A stretch of DNA of 64,000 nucleotides. Origin: Ancylomarina longa. Lineage in GTDB: Bacteria; Bacteroidota; Bacteroidia; Bacteroidales; Marinifilaceae. Location of the stretch: the NCBI RefSeq assembly GCF_003996985.1, contig NZ_RJJX01000007.1, positions 1 through 64,000 of the forward strand. Direction: 5' to 3'. How positions within the stretch are numbered: the stretch's first letter is position 1; every line of letters starts with the position of its first letter. A program made the position numbers and the translations under genes. Below are positions 52,163-62,500 of this stretch, piece after piece. The notes under the pieces are model-generated. The model was not told where the DNA came from, did no database searches, and saw nothing but the letters and a program-made list of their open reading frames with translations.

Positions 52163-52608
52163 TAATAAAAAGCGAACCAGGCTTTCATAGTGTTTGGTGT
52201 CAGTCCTATCTTATTATATAGGACAGTAAAGATAAAGCCATTATTATTCTCCCCATTTTTTTGGCTTGATTCAAAATAATCTCATTAACAAAACAAAAAA
52301 GGGGCTAAGCCCCTTCTCAATTATTTACAACTAAATTCATATTTAAAACTTGAAGAACAGAAATAAATCAAGCCGAATATGCTTTATCAAAAAGTAATAC
52401 ATGGAATAATATTTTCTTTTCAAGAATAAATGTATTTCAAAGTTTAAGAGAATACAAGTGTCAAATGTGTCAAGTTCATTAAATTCATCATAACTAAATA
52501 AAATGGCAAGCCACGTTGGTTAAAATTATCAAACAAAATACCATAGCAAAGGCTGAAGAAATTTTTGGTATGGCAAATCAATTCTTACTTAATAACTAAA
52601 AGCATCTA
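52163..52608. other. Gene-poor scar between the 41-nt array and the cysteine desulfurase gene
   Basis: No gene found. Small hairpins are seen at 52208-52228 (GTCCTAT with ATAGGAC) and the AAGGGGCT/AGCCCCTT hairpin at 52299-52315, the latter with T- and A-rich flanks and possibly a terminator. Base composition is AT-rich. The area from 51570 to 52608 is the least coding stretch of the window and probably a site of repeated insertion and decay. Confidence 0.5.
52294..52317. terminator. Hairpin, possible terminator
   Basis: AAGGGG and CCCCTT with GCTAAGC inside form a compact stem; A run on the left, T-rich on the right. No nearby gene uses it clearly (the cysteine desulfurase stop is 290 bases away). 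Confidence 0.4.
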
Positions 52609-53772
52609 TCAAACCGTCCTGTCACATTGCTTACCCATATTACGCAATTTTTCAACTGCAGTACTGATCTCTTTAATCGCAATATCTATTTCTTCTTCGG
52701 TAGTATATCTGCCAACCGACAAACGAATGGTCCCCATGACATAATCCTGTGGAATTTTCATTGCTTTCAGCGTTGCCGAAACACTAATTGAATCGGTATG
52801 GCAGGCTGCACCAGCAGATGCGGCTATATGTTTCATTTCAGATAAAATATCATTCGCAAGCAAATTCCGAAAGGATACACTCAATGTGTTTGGCAGGCAA
52901 TACTCATTATTTCCATTAAATTTCACATCATTTAGCAAAGACAAGCCAGAACGAAGCTTGCTTTTTAATTTCTGTTCCTTCTCTATTTCTGATTTTAGAT
53001 TTTCCTGAGCCAATTCCGCTGCTTTACCTAACCCAACAATTTCTAATACATTTTCTGTTCCTGCCCTTTTATTCCCCTCATGATCTGCCCCATGAATCAG
53101 CTTTTTCAAAACTATTCCTTTACGTATAAATAAAGCTCCAATTCCCTTAGGTCCGTAAAATTTATGTCCGGCAACCGTTAGCATATCCACTCCTAATTCC
53201 TGAATATCAACCGGCACTTTTCCAATTGCTTGAGAACAATCCGAATGAAAAGCTATGTCATTTTTCCTTGCAAGTACCGAAATTTCAGCAAGTGGCTGTA
53301 AGGTTCCTACTTCGTTATTCGCATACATCACAGAAATCAGGATAGTATCCTTACGAATGGCTTTTTCAACATCTGTGATATTAACTCTTCCAGTTTCATC
53401 CACCGGCAAATAGCTAATTTCAAAGCCTTGTGTCCCCAAATATTTACAAACTTCGGTAACAGCCGGATGTTCAATTTCTGTTGTGATAATATGTCTTCCT
53501 TTGTGTTGATTTGCCAAGACATATCCTTTAAGCGCATAATTATTCGATTCGCTGCCACCACTAGTAAATATTAAATCTTCAGCACTACAATTCAGTAAGG
53601 AAGCCAATTGAATTCTTGCCTTCTCTATAGCCTTTTTAGTTTGCTGTCCAAACCAATGCGAACTGGATGGATTTCCGAAAAAATCGCTCAGGTAAGGTAT
53701 CATAGCTTCTGCCACTTCAGGAGCAGTGGGTGTGGTAGCATTATAATCCAGATATATCATATTTTTAGTCAT
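52609..53772 (-). CDS. Cysteine desulfurase (IscS/NifS family)
   Basis: A 387-residue PLP enzyme that removes sulfur from cysteine for Fe-S cluster or thio-modification. It begins IYLDYNATTPTAPEV, has the EIEHPAV histidine near residue 102, the PLP lysine in AGHKFYGPKG near 200, and the active cysteine in AGAACHTDSIS near 322. Short active-site loop suggests NifS/IscS (group I) rather than SufS. No iscU or regulator is nearby. It follows the OmpA gene by 23 bases. The start could be an ATG four codons later (53760). Confidence 0.9.
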   Translation of the reverse strand: MTKNMIYLDYNATTPTAPEVAEAMIPYLSDFFGNPSSSHWFGQQTKKAIEKARIQLASLLNCSAEDLIFTSGGSESNNYALKGYVLANQHKGRHIITTEIEHPAVTEVCKYLGTQGFEISYLPVDETGRVNITDVEKAIRKDTILISVMYANNEVGTLQPLAEISVLARKNDIAFHSDCSQAIGKVPVDIQELGVDMLTVAGHKFYGPKGIGALFIRKGIVLKKLIHGADHEGNKRAGTENVLEIVGLGKAAELAQENLKSEIEKEQKLKSKLRSGLSLLNDVKFNGNNEYCLPNTLSVSFRNLLANDILSEMKHIAASAGAACHTDSISVSATLKAMKIPQDYVMGTIRLSVGRYTTEEEIDIAIKEISTAVEKLRNMGKQCDRTV

Positions 53773-53795
53773 AAAACATTAGCTTTTAATATCAT

Positions 53796-55733
53796 TTACT
53801 TATCCCCGATTATTCGGAATTCTGTTCTTCGATTTAAGGCTCTTCCTTTTGCAGAATTATTACTGGAAATAGGCTTATCAGATCCATATCCTTTATAGGA
53901 TAAACGATCTGCTACAACTCCTTTCGAAATAAGATAATCACAAACTGCTTTTGCCCTATTCCGAGACAATTGAGTATTGTGAACGGTCGTACCGGTATTA
54001 TCGGTGTATCCTCCAATTTCAATCTTAAGGTTCAAATGATTTTGCAATAGTAATAATAAACGATTCAATTCAATTTCCGATTGTGGAAGAATTTCCCAGG
54101 AATCGAGATCAAAGAAAACATTACGTAGCACCACTTCATTTCCTGATTTAATGCTTTGCAACGGAATATCCAATCGTTGTGGCTTAGATTTTTGCTGATT
54201 CTCTAAAAGAGAAAAATGATCCGAATAAAACAAATAATTATCAACTTCAGCAGCAAATAAATACTCTTTACCGGCAGGAAGACAAAGCAAATATTTTCCA
54301 TTTATTTGATCAGAATGAATCTGAGCCAACGTATCTTTCGAAACCAAATCGATTAGCAAAACCGAGGCGTACAATGGCTTTTTATTATCGGCATCAAACA
54401 CTTTTCCTTTTAACCAGGAAACGGAAGGTGGTTGAAGCTCAACAGGCAGATCAAAGGCAAAAATATCCTTGCCCTTTCCTTCCAATCGGTCAGAAGAAAA
54501 ATATGCCCGATCACCCTTGGCATTAATAACCAATCCGATTTCATCGCCATATGTGTTTATTGGATAACCCATATTTTTAGGCTTAGACCAATTTCCATTT
54601 ACCGTTTTTATAGATTTATATAAATCAAATCCGCCCATACCTTCTCTTCCATCAGTAGCAAAAACCAAATACTGATTGCTGGCATGAATAAATGGAGACA
54701 TTTCATTATCTCTGGTGTTGATTGACACATTAATTGGAGAAGACCATCTCTGTCTCCCGTCTGCCATAGTTTCCTGAAGATAAGATTGCCAAATGTCCAT
54801 CTTCCCTTTCCCAGATTTTCGATTGCTTACAAAATACAGAATACGACCATCAGCCGAAATACTTGGCTGTGCTTCCCATGCTGCAGTATTTATTGGTTTC
54901 CCCAGATTAATCGGTGTCGACCAATTCTCTCCTTCGCGAACCGCATAATAAATATCGCATCTCCCCAAGCCTTCCGGACGATTACAGGCTGTAAAATACA
55001 TGTATCTCCCGTCCGCGGTAATACTTTGTGCACCTTCGTTACTGCTGGTATTAATATTTGCTGATAGCATTTTAGCTGGCTGCCAAATCGAATCCACTTG
55101 AACGGAAAACCAAAAATCCTCTTGCCATTTCAATTTCACTTCTTTTTTTTTCGGACTCAACCGAGTAAAAACCAATACCGATTCATCCGCCGTAAGGCTT
55201 GGCCAATATTCATCGTTTTCCGAATTGATAGCAGCGCCTAAATTTACAGGATGAAAATCAACAGGATTTTCCATCATTGCTATAGCATGCTTACAAATAT
55301 CCGATCTTTTTGATGCCAATGATTTATTCCTGACAGAAATATTTGGATAGGCTAGAAAATCTTTATATTCCGCCTTGGCCAGCGCATATTTCCCTATTTT
55401 GAGATAAGCATTTCCTAAATTAAAATGAACCGTTGGAAAAAATGCAGCATCAATAGCAATGGCCTTTTGATAAGCCAATATTTCTTCCTTGGTCTTTCCT
55501 AAAGCATGTAAAACATCCGCTTTAAACAACCAGGCTTCAACAAACGATCCTTTCTGATGAATTGCATTATTCAAATCCTGCAGAGCTTTTTGATCCTCTC
55601 GGTTCCGATAATGCTCTGCAGCCATTTCATAATAGGAGATTGCCTTTTTAGACTTCACACTATATTTCTTCTGACCAATGGAATTTGAACCAATGATCAC
55701 AAGTAAAAAGAATATAAGAAGCGGCTTCTGCAT
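53796..55733 (-). CDS. OmpA-family protein with TPR and PD40 repeats
   Basis: A 645-residue exported protein, signal peptide about 1-20 (SNSIGQ). In order: TPR helices (about 28-130, with AIAIDAAFFPTVHFNLGNAY), a WD40-like PD40 propeller (about 160-420, with repeated PSLTADESVL, SITADGRYMYFTA and PSISADGRILYFVS blades), a CarboxypepD-like sandwich (about 435-515) and a C-terminal OmpA peptidoglycan-binding domain (about 530-645, GYTDNTGTTVHNTQLSRNRA). This is the layout of the type IX secretion PorE-type proteins and related OmpA proteins, which link the outer membrane to peptidoglycan. It lacks a lipobox. Operon-like with the cysteine desulfurase is possible. Confidence 0.88.
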   Translation of the reverse strand: MQKPLLIFFLLVIIGSNSIGQKKYSVKSKKAISYYEMAAEHYRNREDQKALQDLNNAIHQKGSFVEAWLFKADVLHALGKTKEEILAYQKAIAIDAAFFPTVHFNLGNAYLKIGKYALAKAEYKDFLAYPNISVRNKSLASKRSDICKHAIAMMENPVDFHPVNLGAAINSENDEYWPSLTADESVLVFTRLSPKKKEVKLKWQEDFWFSVQVDSIWQPAKMLSANINTSSNEGAQSITADGRYMYFTACNRPEGLGRCDIYYAVREGENWSTPINLGKPINTAAWEAQPSISADGRILYFVSNRKSGKGKMDIWQSYLQETMADGRQRWSSPINVSINTRDNEMSPFIHASNQYLVFATDGREGMGGFDLYKSIKTVNGNWSKPKNMGYPINTYGDEIGLVINAKGDRAYFSSDRLEGKGKDIFAFDLPVELQPPSVSWLKGKVFDADNKKPLYASVLLIDLVSKDTLAQIHSDQINGKYLLCLPAGKEYLFAAEVDNYLFYSDHFSLLENQQKSKPQRLDIPLQSIKSGNEVVLRNVFFDLDSWEILPQSEIELNRLLLLLQNHLNLKIEIGGYTDNTGTTVHNTQLSRNRAKAVCDYLISKGVVADRLSYKGYGSDKPISSNNSAKGRALNRRTEFRIIGDK

Positions 55734-55767
55734 AATTTATAAATCAATTCTGTCTGATACTATCACT

Positions 55768-58638
55768 TTATCGATGACAAATTTCGGCATACGGACAAGT
55801 TCGGCAAATATCGGCATTCTCCACTTGAGAAAATGGTATTTCAGGATTAAAAATCTCTGTCAATAATTCTTCTAAACCATTTATAAACTCCTTTTTATAG
55901 CTTTGATAATCATCTACCAATATAGGTTTTGACCGGCCTTCTTTTTGTGCTAAAACACAGTTGAAATTCGAACTAAAGAATTCTTTCAGGCTATAAATGC
56001 CGGGAGATATCGGCATTGCATTCCCAAAATTTCCTTCATAAAATAAGCAATATAACAAAGTCTGAAAAGCAGCCTTGTTTCTGTTCTTTCCTTCCTTCTC
56101 AAAAAGAGATGCTATATCTTTAAAAACCAAGTTTGCTTTTCCTGTCTTGTAGTCCAAGATTCGAATTGTACCATTCCTTTGATCTATCCTATCAATTAAA
56201 CCACTAATATTTACTATCCGCTCTCCATTTGAATCTATGGGAATTTGAATATTATATTTTCCCTCAAGGGCAACAATTTTAAATGGCGCAAATTCCTGAT
56301 CTATCTTTAAAACCCGATGAATATACTTCTTTAAAATATCAAATATCAAAAGGTTTCTTCCTGATATTTGAATTACCTGATCTTGTGAAATATGAAAATA
56401 GTTCTTACGAAAAGCATCCTTTAAAATGCATTCAATTAAAGCCTCATCCTTACGGATATTTTCCAGATCGGCGGTTGCTATCATTTTACCTTGATAAGGT
56501 AAATATAATTGTTCCAGCGAATAATGGAATAAATTACCAAAAGTAGGGGGATCAATTTCCTCCAGTACCATATCCGGTTCTTTTAAACCAGCAATATATT
56601 TAAAGTAGAAACTCAAACTACAATTCATGTAAGTATTTAATGCAGATGGAGAAAAACTACGGAAAGCCTTACCGCAATACTCATTTAAGCGAGTTAATAT
56701 TCTTTCATTTTTGATAATACTAATCGGCTTGATCTCCTTTATTGAAATATCATAGCCAGGAGTAGATTCCTTAATCTTAAAATCCGATTCGTACTTTAAT
56801 TGGTATAAAAATCGACTCATTTCTCCTGTTCGCATTCCATCGCTCTGGGTACTATACAGCAATTTTATATCTTCAGCTCTCTGAATCAAACGATAGAAAT
56901 AATAAGCAAAAATTGCATCCTGATGATCGATGGTGGGCATACCAAACCCTTTTCGCAAATGATAAGGAATAAATGAATTTGCAGCTCCTGTTTTTGGCAA
57001 TTTACCCTCATTCATCGACAGGACAACAATCTTTTTAAAATCTAGTAATCGGGTTTCCAGAATACCCATAACCTGCAAACCAGCTAAAGGTTCTCCCTCG
57101 AAAGGGATACTTAAGGACTGAATCATCTTCTCTAGAATACGATAGAAGGTATCCTGTTTTACGTCAATTTTATGCTGTACCAACAGTGATTTCAATCTTT
57201 TGATGGCAAGGAATAGATGATAAATATATTCCTGCTCAATTTTATCAACCAAAGACTTTTCTTCCGATTCTGATTCCAGTCTTTTATATACATTCTGCAA
57301 AAGTTCCAGCAAATAGATTGCAAATTGTTTTACAGAAGAAACAGGAGTGAATAATTTCTTCAAAACCTCATCTTCAACAAAGAGATTTTGAGAAACCCTA
57401 ATTTTGTTCGTGGTTAAAATATCCTGCGTTAGCTGATGTGCCAAATCCGGATTTACTGCATGAAGATACTGGTGATTTAAAAGTGCCAAGACTTGCTTAT
57501 GACTAAATTCAAAATTTTTTCCATTTTTTCTAGCTGACTTTTGCAGATCAATCACCAATCTTAACAAACTAGCTACTGGAGTATTCTTAGCCGGATAACC
57601 CATTGTGACATTCACCTTATCCACCAATTTTGGGATGGAATGCAAAACCGGAAGCAACAACTCCTCATCTGCTAAAACAATTGCCGTTTCCTCCAAAGCA
57701 ACATCAGAATCCTTACAAAATTCGGCAACAACCGTATGCGCGTACTTTGCTTGTCCAACCTCTGAAGTAAGTGCCACAAATTCAACCTTGGTCTTATTAT
57801 CATTGATATTTCTGTAGCTCACTGCTGTTTTGGGAGAGGGAAAACGTTTGATGTTTTCCCGCATAAACAAACCCGCCTCATGATACGGATTAAGAAGATA
57901 AATTTCATCGTAATCCCAATAAAAATCTGCCTTATCCTTATTTTTTAAAGCTGTAAACAAATCAATTTCGCATCGATTCAAAGCATTAAACCCTATAAAA
58001 ATAATCCGTTCTGCCTCAATTACTTTTTCTCCTGTTTCCAGTTGATCTACGAGTTTGCGCGAAGCCATCCCTTCGTAAGCCAATGATTCAGACTCCAATT
58101 CTTTCTTAAATTCGGTGTAAATAGAAAATAAATTATCCCAAAGTCTAACGAATTCCTTCTGATGATCAGAATATTTCTCCGGACGAAAAGCACTCCAAAA
58201 GGATTGAATTGCTTCGATCTGTTCCTCACTCAAATAATCAAACAGATCATCGATTTCCTTTTCCTCTGCCAAATTTCGGAATAGATGCTCGGCATGAACA
58301 CGATATTTATCCAGATCATCGAAATCGCCAAGCAACATTTCTCCCCAATAGTAAAAATCATCGAAGCTTTCGGCCACCTTCATGTTTCTAATATAAATCT
58401 TGTACAAACGAAATAGCAAGCCCAGATTATCTTCGATTTGCAAATCAGACAAAGACCTGAAAAACTCATTAATGGTGAAAATTTTAGGAGACCACATTTC
58501 TTTTTCAACGATCTCATTCAAATATTTTGAGAAGAAAAGTCCCGCTCTCCGATTAGGAAATACTAGAATACAATTGGATAAATTGCTTTGATATTTCTGG
58601 TAGAGTTCTTTAGTGATTTGACGTAAAAAGGAATTCAT
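55768..58638 (-). CDS. AddB-like nuclease/helicase subunit with PD-(D/E)XK domain and Fe-S cysteines
   Basis: A 956-residue protein resembling AddB of the AddAB recombination exonuclease. The N-terminal half is helicase-like (with VFPNRRAGLFFSKYL near residue 26, the Walker-A-like start, degenerate). The C-terminal half has the PD-(D/E)XK nuclease: SALNTYMNCSLSFYFKY near 665, GLIDRIDQRNG near 805, and ILDYKTGK near 826 with the catalytic Asp and Lys. The Fe-S cluster Cys are Cys near 672 and Cys945, Cys948, Cys954 in CRTCPYAEIC. Together they indicate an active DNA-repair nuclease. No addA/uvrD partner lies in the window. Stop codon is 34 bases before the OmpA gene. Confidence 0.85.
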   Translation of the reverse strand: MNSFLRQITKELYQKYQSNLSNCILVFPNRRAGLFFSKYLNEIVEKEMWSPKIFTINEFFRSLSDLQIEDNLGLLFRLYKIYIRNMKVAESFDDFYYWGEMLLGDFDDLDKYRVHAEHLFRNLAEEKEIDDLFDYLSEEQIEAIQSFWSAFRPEKYSDHQKEFVRLWDNLFSIYTEFKKELESESLAYEGMASRKLVDQLETGEKVIEAERIIFIGFNALNRCEIDLFTALKNKDKADFYWDYDEIYLLNPYHEAGLFMRENIKRFPSPKTAVSYRNINDNKTKVEFVALTSEVGQAKYAHTVVAEFCKDSDVALEETAIVLADEELLLPVLHSIPKLVDKVNVTMGYPAKNTPVASLLRLVIDLQKSARKNGKNFEFSHKQVLALLNHQYLHAVNPDLAHQLTQDILTTNKIRVSQNLFVEDEVLKKLFTPVSSVKQFAIYLLELLQNVYKRLESESEEKSLVDKIEQEYIYHLFLAIKRLKSLLVQHKIDVKQDTFYRILEKMIQSLSIPFEGEPLAGLQVMGILETRLLDFKKIVVLSMNEGKLPKTGAANSFIPYHLRKGFGMPTIDHQDAIFAYYFYRLIQRAEDIKLLYSTQSDGMRTGEMSRFLYQLKYESDFKIKESTPGYDISIKEIKPISIIKNERILTRLNEYCGKAFRSFSPSALNTYMNCSLSFYFKYIAGLKEPDMVLEEIDPPTFGNLFHYSLEQLYLPYQGKMIATADLENIRKDEALIECILKDAFRKNYFHISQDQVIQISGRNLLIFDILKKYIHRVLKIDQEFAPFKIVALEGKYNIQIPIDSNGERIVNISGLIDRIDQRNGTIRILDYKTGKANLVFKDIASLFEKEGKNRNKAAFQTLLYCLFYEGNFGNAMPISPGIYSLKEFFSSNFNCVLAQKEGRSKPILVDDYQSYKKEFINGLEELLTEIFNPEIPFSQVENADICRTCPYAEICHR

Positions 58639-58677
58639 ATGCGATATACAGCAGTTCTGGTTCGTAATAAAATTAGA

Positions 58678-59346
58678 TTATTCTTTATCGTATCGATAGA
58701 CAATATCAATATGGGAAGATTGAAACATCCCATTAGGATTTAAACCAGGCATTCCTTCTGGTATCTCCACTCCTAAATTTTGATAGTATTTTTTCCAAAA
58801 TGGAAGATAATCTCCCGTTTTTGAATCCTTAAATGTCATCGGGTGCAATTGGAATATTTTTGTGGTATCCTTCGTATGATCAAAAATCTCATAGATCAAT
58901 TCAGAGCAATAATAATTCGAATCTCCCATGACATAAACATTATCGTATGGCTTGTCAAGCAATAATTTTCCGTAATTTAATGCATCATTAATCCGATCCC
59001 TATATTTAGGCTTAAGTCTCGCTACCACAACTTTTGACTTACCGGATGCATTGGCACTTCTTTGCAAAAAAACCTTCAATGGAGTCAAAGAAACGCCCTT
59101 TGAGATAGCCTCCAGTACCATTGGATTTCCATCTTTATCGTAATCTAAAATTCCGATATGTGAGAAACTAAGTTTTTCCGTTCCTCCCGTTACCGTTTCT
59201 ATGGCATTGCTAATAGAATCAGCATCCAAATCCTGAAAAAGCAGATCTCCTTTCAGTAGTTGGGGTGCTTGTTTCTTTTGTAAATTGACACAAGAAAAGA
59301 ATACAAAAAGACTAATTAAAATAATTACACTCCGATAAGAATACAT
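58678..59346 (-). CDS. YiiX/YebB-like permuted papain-fold hydrolase (lipoprotein)
   Basis: A 222-residue predicted lipoprotein: signal VIILISLFVFFSC with lipobox Cys19. The mature domain has the YiiX/DUF830 (NlpC/P60-like) pattern with LLKGDLLFQDLD, the catalytic histidine in LSFSHIGILDY near 61, the active cysteine in NYYCSELIYEIF near 147, and LPFWKKYY at the end. In the permuted fold histidine comes before cysteine, as here. Such enzymes cleave peptidoglycan or amide bonds. I start at MYSYRSV because the 30 upstream codons are in AT-rich leader. Confidence 0.83.
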   Translation of the reverse strand: MYSYRSVIILISLFVFFSCVNLQKKQAPQLLKGDLLFQDLDADSISNAIETVTGGTEKLSFSHIGILDYDKDGNPMVLEAISKGVSLTPLKVFLQRSANASGKSKVVVARLKPKYRDRINDALNYGKLLLDKPYDNVYVMGDSNYYCSELIYEIFDHTKDTTKIFQLHPMTFKDSKTGDYLPFWKKYYQNLGVEIPEGMPGLNPNGMFQSSHIDIVYRYDKE

Positions 59347-59532
59347 ACTTGTTTCGTTTATTTGAAAATCTAAATTAGTTGGATTTGTATTCAGATAAAA
59401 AGAATACACTTTCTTTTTTTTTAAAATGTTAAGCAAGATAGATATAGAAAAAGTCTATGAGCATATTTGTAAAAAAAATGATCTTTTTATCTTTTATTCA
59501 TCTCTGGGTATTCTCATCCGTTTCAAAATTAA

Positions 59533-59540
59533 TACATTTG
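59533..59540 (+). promoter_or_regulatory. Probable -7 element of sucA
   Basis: TACATTTG matches TAnnTTTG, 43 bases before the sucA ATG. No clear -33 at the right distance. Confidence 0.5.
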
Positions 59541-59583
59541 TTTTAGTAAGAACAAAATCAGACTAAGCACAACAAGCAACTCT

Positions 59584-62439
59584 ATGGATAAATTTAGCTT
59601 TCTAGGAAACAGCGAAATTGAATACATCGATGAACTATATCAATCCTACAAAAATGATCCGGAATCTGTTGAAGAGAGCTGGAGAAAGTTTTTTCAGGGA
59701 TTCGACTTCGCATCAACAAAATTTCCGATAAAACAAACCATCAATAAAGATCAAATTCCTGCCTCTGAATCTATGGGTAAGGAATTTAATGTCATGAATT
59801 TAATTCAGGCATTCCGACAACGCGGACATTTATTTACAAAAACAAATCCTGTTCGCTCCCGAAGAAAATACTTTCCCACTTTAGATATTGAAAATTTCGA
59901 CCTTTCAGAATCCGATTTGGAAACTACTTTTCATGCAGGAACAGAATTAGGACTCGGGAATGCCAAATTAAAAGATATTGTAGCTCACTTACAAGAAACT
60001 TATTGCAAGTCGATAGGAGCAGAATATGTTTTCGTGCGTCATCCACAGATGCTAAGATGGCTTCAGAAAAAAATGGAGGGAAGCAGAAACACTCCAAACT
60101 TTACAGATGAACAGCGCAAACATATCTACTACCACCTAAAACTTGCTGTCGGGTTTGAGAATTATATACACAAGAAATTTGTTGGTCAGAAGAGATTCTC
60201 ACTCGAAGGTACAGAAACTTTAATTCCTGCTCTGGATGCAATGATAGAACGCGGAGCAGAATTAGGTGTGGAGGAATTTATTTTCGGAATGGCTCACCGA
60301 GGTAGACTCAATGTTCTGGCTAACATTTTAGAAAAACCCTACGAGAACATTTTCGAAGAATTTGTAGGAGAAGAATTTGAAGAGGACATTGCCTTGGGAG
60401 ATGTGAAATATCATCTTGGTTATGGCAATACCGTTAAAACAGATGAAGGAAATCAAATTAAGCTTCATTTAGCTCCCAATCCTTCTCATCTGGAAACGGT
60501 AGGTGCTGTGGTGCAAGGAATTTCCCGTTCTAAAATAGACAATGATTATCAAGGGAATCAGGACAAACTGGTACCTGTTGTTATCCATGGTGATGCTGCA
60601 ATTGCAGGTCAGGGGATTGTGTACGAAACCATTCAGATGTCACAACTGAAGGGATACAAAACAGGAGGAACGATTCATTTGGTGATCAACAACCAGATTG
60701 GTTTTACAACCAATTATTTGGATGCACGCTCCAGCACCTATTGTACCGATGTAGCAAAAGTAACCCGTTGTCCGGTCTTTCATGTAAATGGTGATGATGT
60801 GGAAGCACTGATATTCACTATTCGAATGGCAATGGAATACCGTCAGGAATTCAATACCGATGTTTTCATTGATATTCTTTCCTATCGGAAATATGGACAC
60901 AACGAAGGCGATGAACCTCGTTTCACCCAGCCAATTTTATACAAAAACATAGCAGCTCACAAAAACCCAAGAGATCTTTACGCCGACATCCTATTGGAAA
61001 AAGGGATTTATTCCAAAGAGAAAGTAAAAACGTTGAATGCCGATTTTAACAAGCTTTTGGACGAAAAATTTGAGTTATCTAAAACATTCGAGAAGGTTAT
61101 CATACAGCCGTTTTTAGAAAATTATTATAAAAACATTAGATTTTCGGAGCCTGTAGACTTTATATCTTCTCCCGAAACAGGAGTAAATCAGAAAGTATTA
61201 ACCGAATTAGCCGATAAGATTACAAATCTTCCGGGCGATTTACACTTCTTTAAGAAGATTGGCAAATTAATGTCCGATCGAAAAAAGATGATTGAGAATA
61301 ATCAATTCGATTGGGCAATGGGAGAACTGCTAGCCTATTCCAGTCTGTTGACAGAAGGTAATTCAGTTCGGTTAAGCGGTCAGGATTCTGAGAGAGGAAC
61401 CTTCTCTCACCGACATGCTGCCTTAGTAATTGAGGATACCAATAAAAAATATTTCCCACTCAAAAATATAAGTGAAGATCAGGCTCCTTTTCATGTTTAC
61501 AATTCGTCTTTAAGTGAATACGGAGTACTAGCTTATGAGTACGGATATGCCCTTGCACATCCTCGGGGACTAACTATTTGGGAGGCTCAGTTTGGAGATT
61601 TTCATAATGTAGCACAAGCGGTAATCGATCAGTATATCAGTGCGGCGGAAGATAAATGGGGAATTAAAAATGGTTTGGTAATGTACCTACCACATGGTTA
61701 CGAAGGTCAGGGGGCAGAGCATTCCAGTGCCAGAATGGAGAGATTCCTTACCCTTTGCGCCAACAACAATATGCAGATAACCAATCCAAGCACACCCGCG
61801 AACTTGTTTCACATGCTCCGCAGACAAGTAAAACGTGATATTCGAGTGCCTTTGATTTCCTTTACCCCCAAAAGTCTGTTGCGTCATCCAGCATGCGTAT
61901 CCAGCATCGAAGAAATGGCAAAAGGAAGATTTCAGGAGGTGATTGATGATAAAAATGTGATTTCGGAAGAAGTCCGTCGTGTTGTATTTTGTTCCGGTAA
62001 AATCTATTACGATTTGCTGGCGCAGAAAGAAAAGCTAAATGCTCAGGATATTGCCTTGGTGCGAATAGAACAATTATATCCTTTCCCTCATCAGCAGGTG
62101 GACGGAGTTTTAAATCGATATCCGAATGCACTACTTCATTTGTGGGTACAGGAAGAACCGGAAAATATGGGCGCATGGCAATTCATCAATTATAACTTTA
62201 AGGATAAAGATATAAAAATAATTCCTGTTGCCCGTTTGGCAAGTGGTAGTCCCGCAACCGGACTCTCAAAAATACATGCCATAGGACAAAATGAAATTAT
62301 CCGCAAAGTATTTCGAAAATGTACCTGTGAGCGGAAGCTTAAATATTGCGGATTACAATGTGTTGAGGGTAGTTCACATGATGAAATCCTGCGTCAGCAC
62401 GAATATTTTGAGGAAAAAAAGAGCAAGCTATTGATGTAA
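59584..62439 (+). CDS. sucA: 2-oxoglutarate dehydrogenase E1 component
   Basis: A 951-residue thiamine-diphosphate E1 enzyme of the TCA cycle, decarboxylating 2-oxoglutarate and passing succinyl to the E2 lipoyl group. Length is normal. The N-terminal segment has SFLGNSEIEYIDELYQSY, GLGNAKLKDIV and the histidine-containing MAHRGRLNVLANI near residue 236. HLAPNPSHLE follows near 300, and the ThDP-binding GDAAIAGQG near 337 with the later NNQIGFTT near 370. The C-terminal half has GAEHSSARMERFL near 715 and ends in an extension with three Cys (CERKLKYCGLQC). Adjacent sucB gives the usual operon. Confidence 0.96.
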   Translation: MDKFSFLGNSEIEYIDELYQSYKNDPESVEESWRKFFQGFDFASTKFPIKQTINKDQIPASESMGKEFNVMNLIQAFRQRGHLFTKTNPVRSRRKYFPTLDIENFDLSESDLETTFHAGTELGLGNAKLKDIVAHLQETYCKSIGAEYVFVRHPQMLRWLQKKMEGSRNTPNFTDEQRKHIYYHLKLAVGFENYIHKKFVGQKRFSLEGTETLIPALDAMIERGAELGVEEFIFGMAHRGRLNVLANILEKPYENIFEEFVGEEFEEDIALGDVKYHLGYGNTVKTDEGNQIKLHLAPNPSHLETVGAVVQGISRSKIDNDYQGNQDKLVPVVIHGDAAIAGQGIVYETIQMSQLKGYKTGGTIHLVINNQIGFTTNYLDARSSTYCTDVAKVTRCPVFHVNGDDVEALIFTIRMAMEYRQEFNTDVFIDILSYRKYGHNEGDEPRFTQPILYKNIAAHKNPRDLYADILLEKGIYSKEKVKTLNADFNKLLDEKFELSKTFEKVIIQPFLENYYKNIRFSEPVDFISSPETGVNQKVLTELADKITNLPGDLHFFKKIGKLMSDRKKMIENNQFDWAMGELLAYSSLLTEGNSVRLSGQDSERGTFSHRHAALVIEDTNKKYFPLKNISEDQAPFHVYNSSLSEYGVLAYEYGYALAHPRGLTIWEAQFGDFHNVAQAVIDQYISAAEDKWGIKNGLVMYLPHGYEGQGAEHSSARMERFLTLCANNNMQITNPSTPANLFHMLRRQVKRDIRVPLISFTPKSLLRHPACVSSIEEMAKGRFQEVIDDKNVISEEVRRVVFCSGKIYYDLLAQKEKLNAQDIALVRIEQLYPFPHQQVDGVLNRYPNALLHLWVQEEPENMGAWQFINYNFKDKDIKIIPVARLASGSPATGLSKIHAIGQNEIIRKVFRKCTCERKLKYCGLQCVEGSSHDEILRQHEYFEEKKSKLLM

Positions 62440-62500
62440 GCGTATCAATAAACTTTGAATCAGAAATAACAAGAAACACAATCAAGAAAACAAATTCGAA

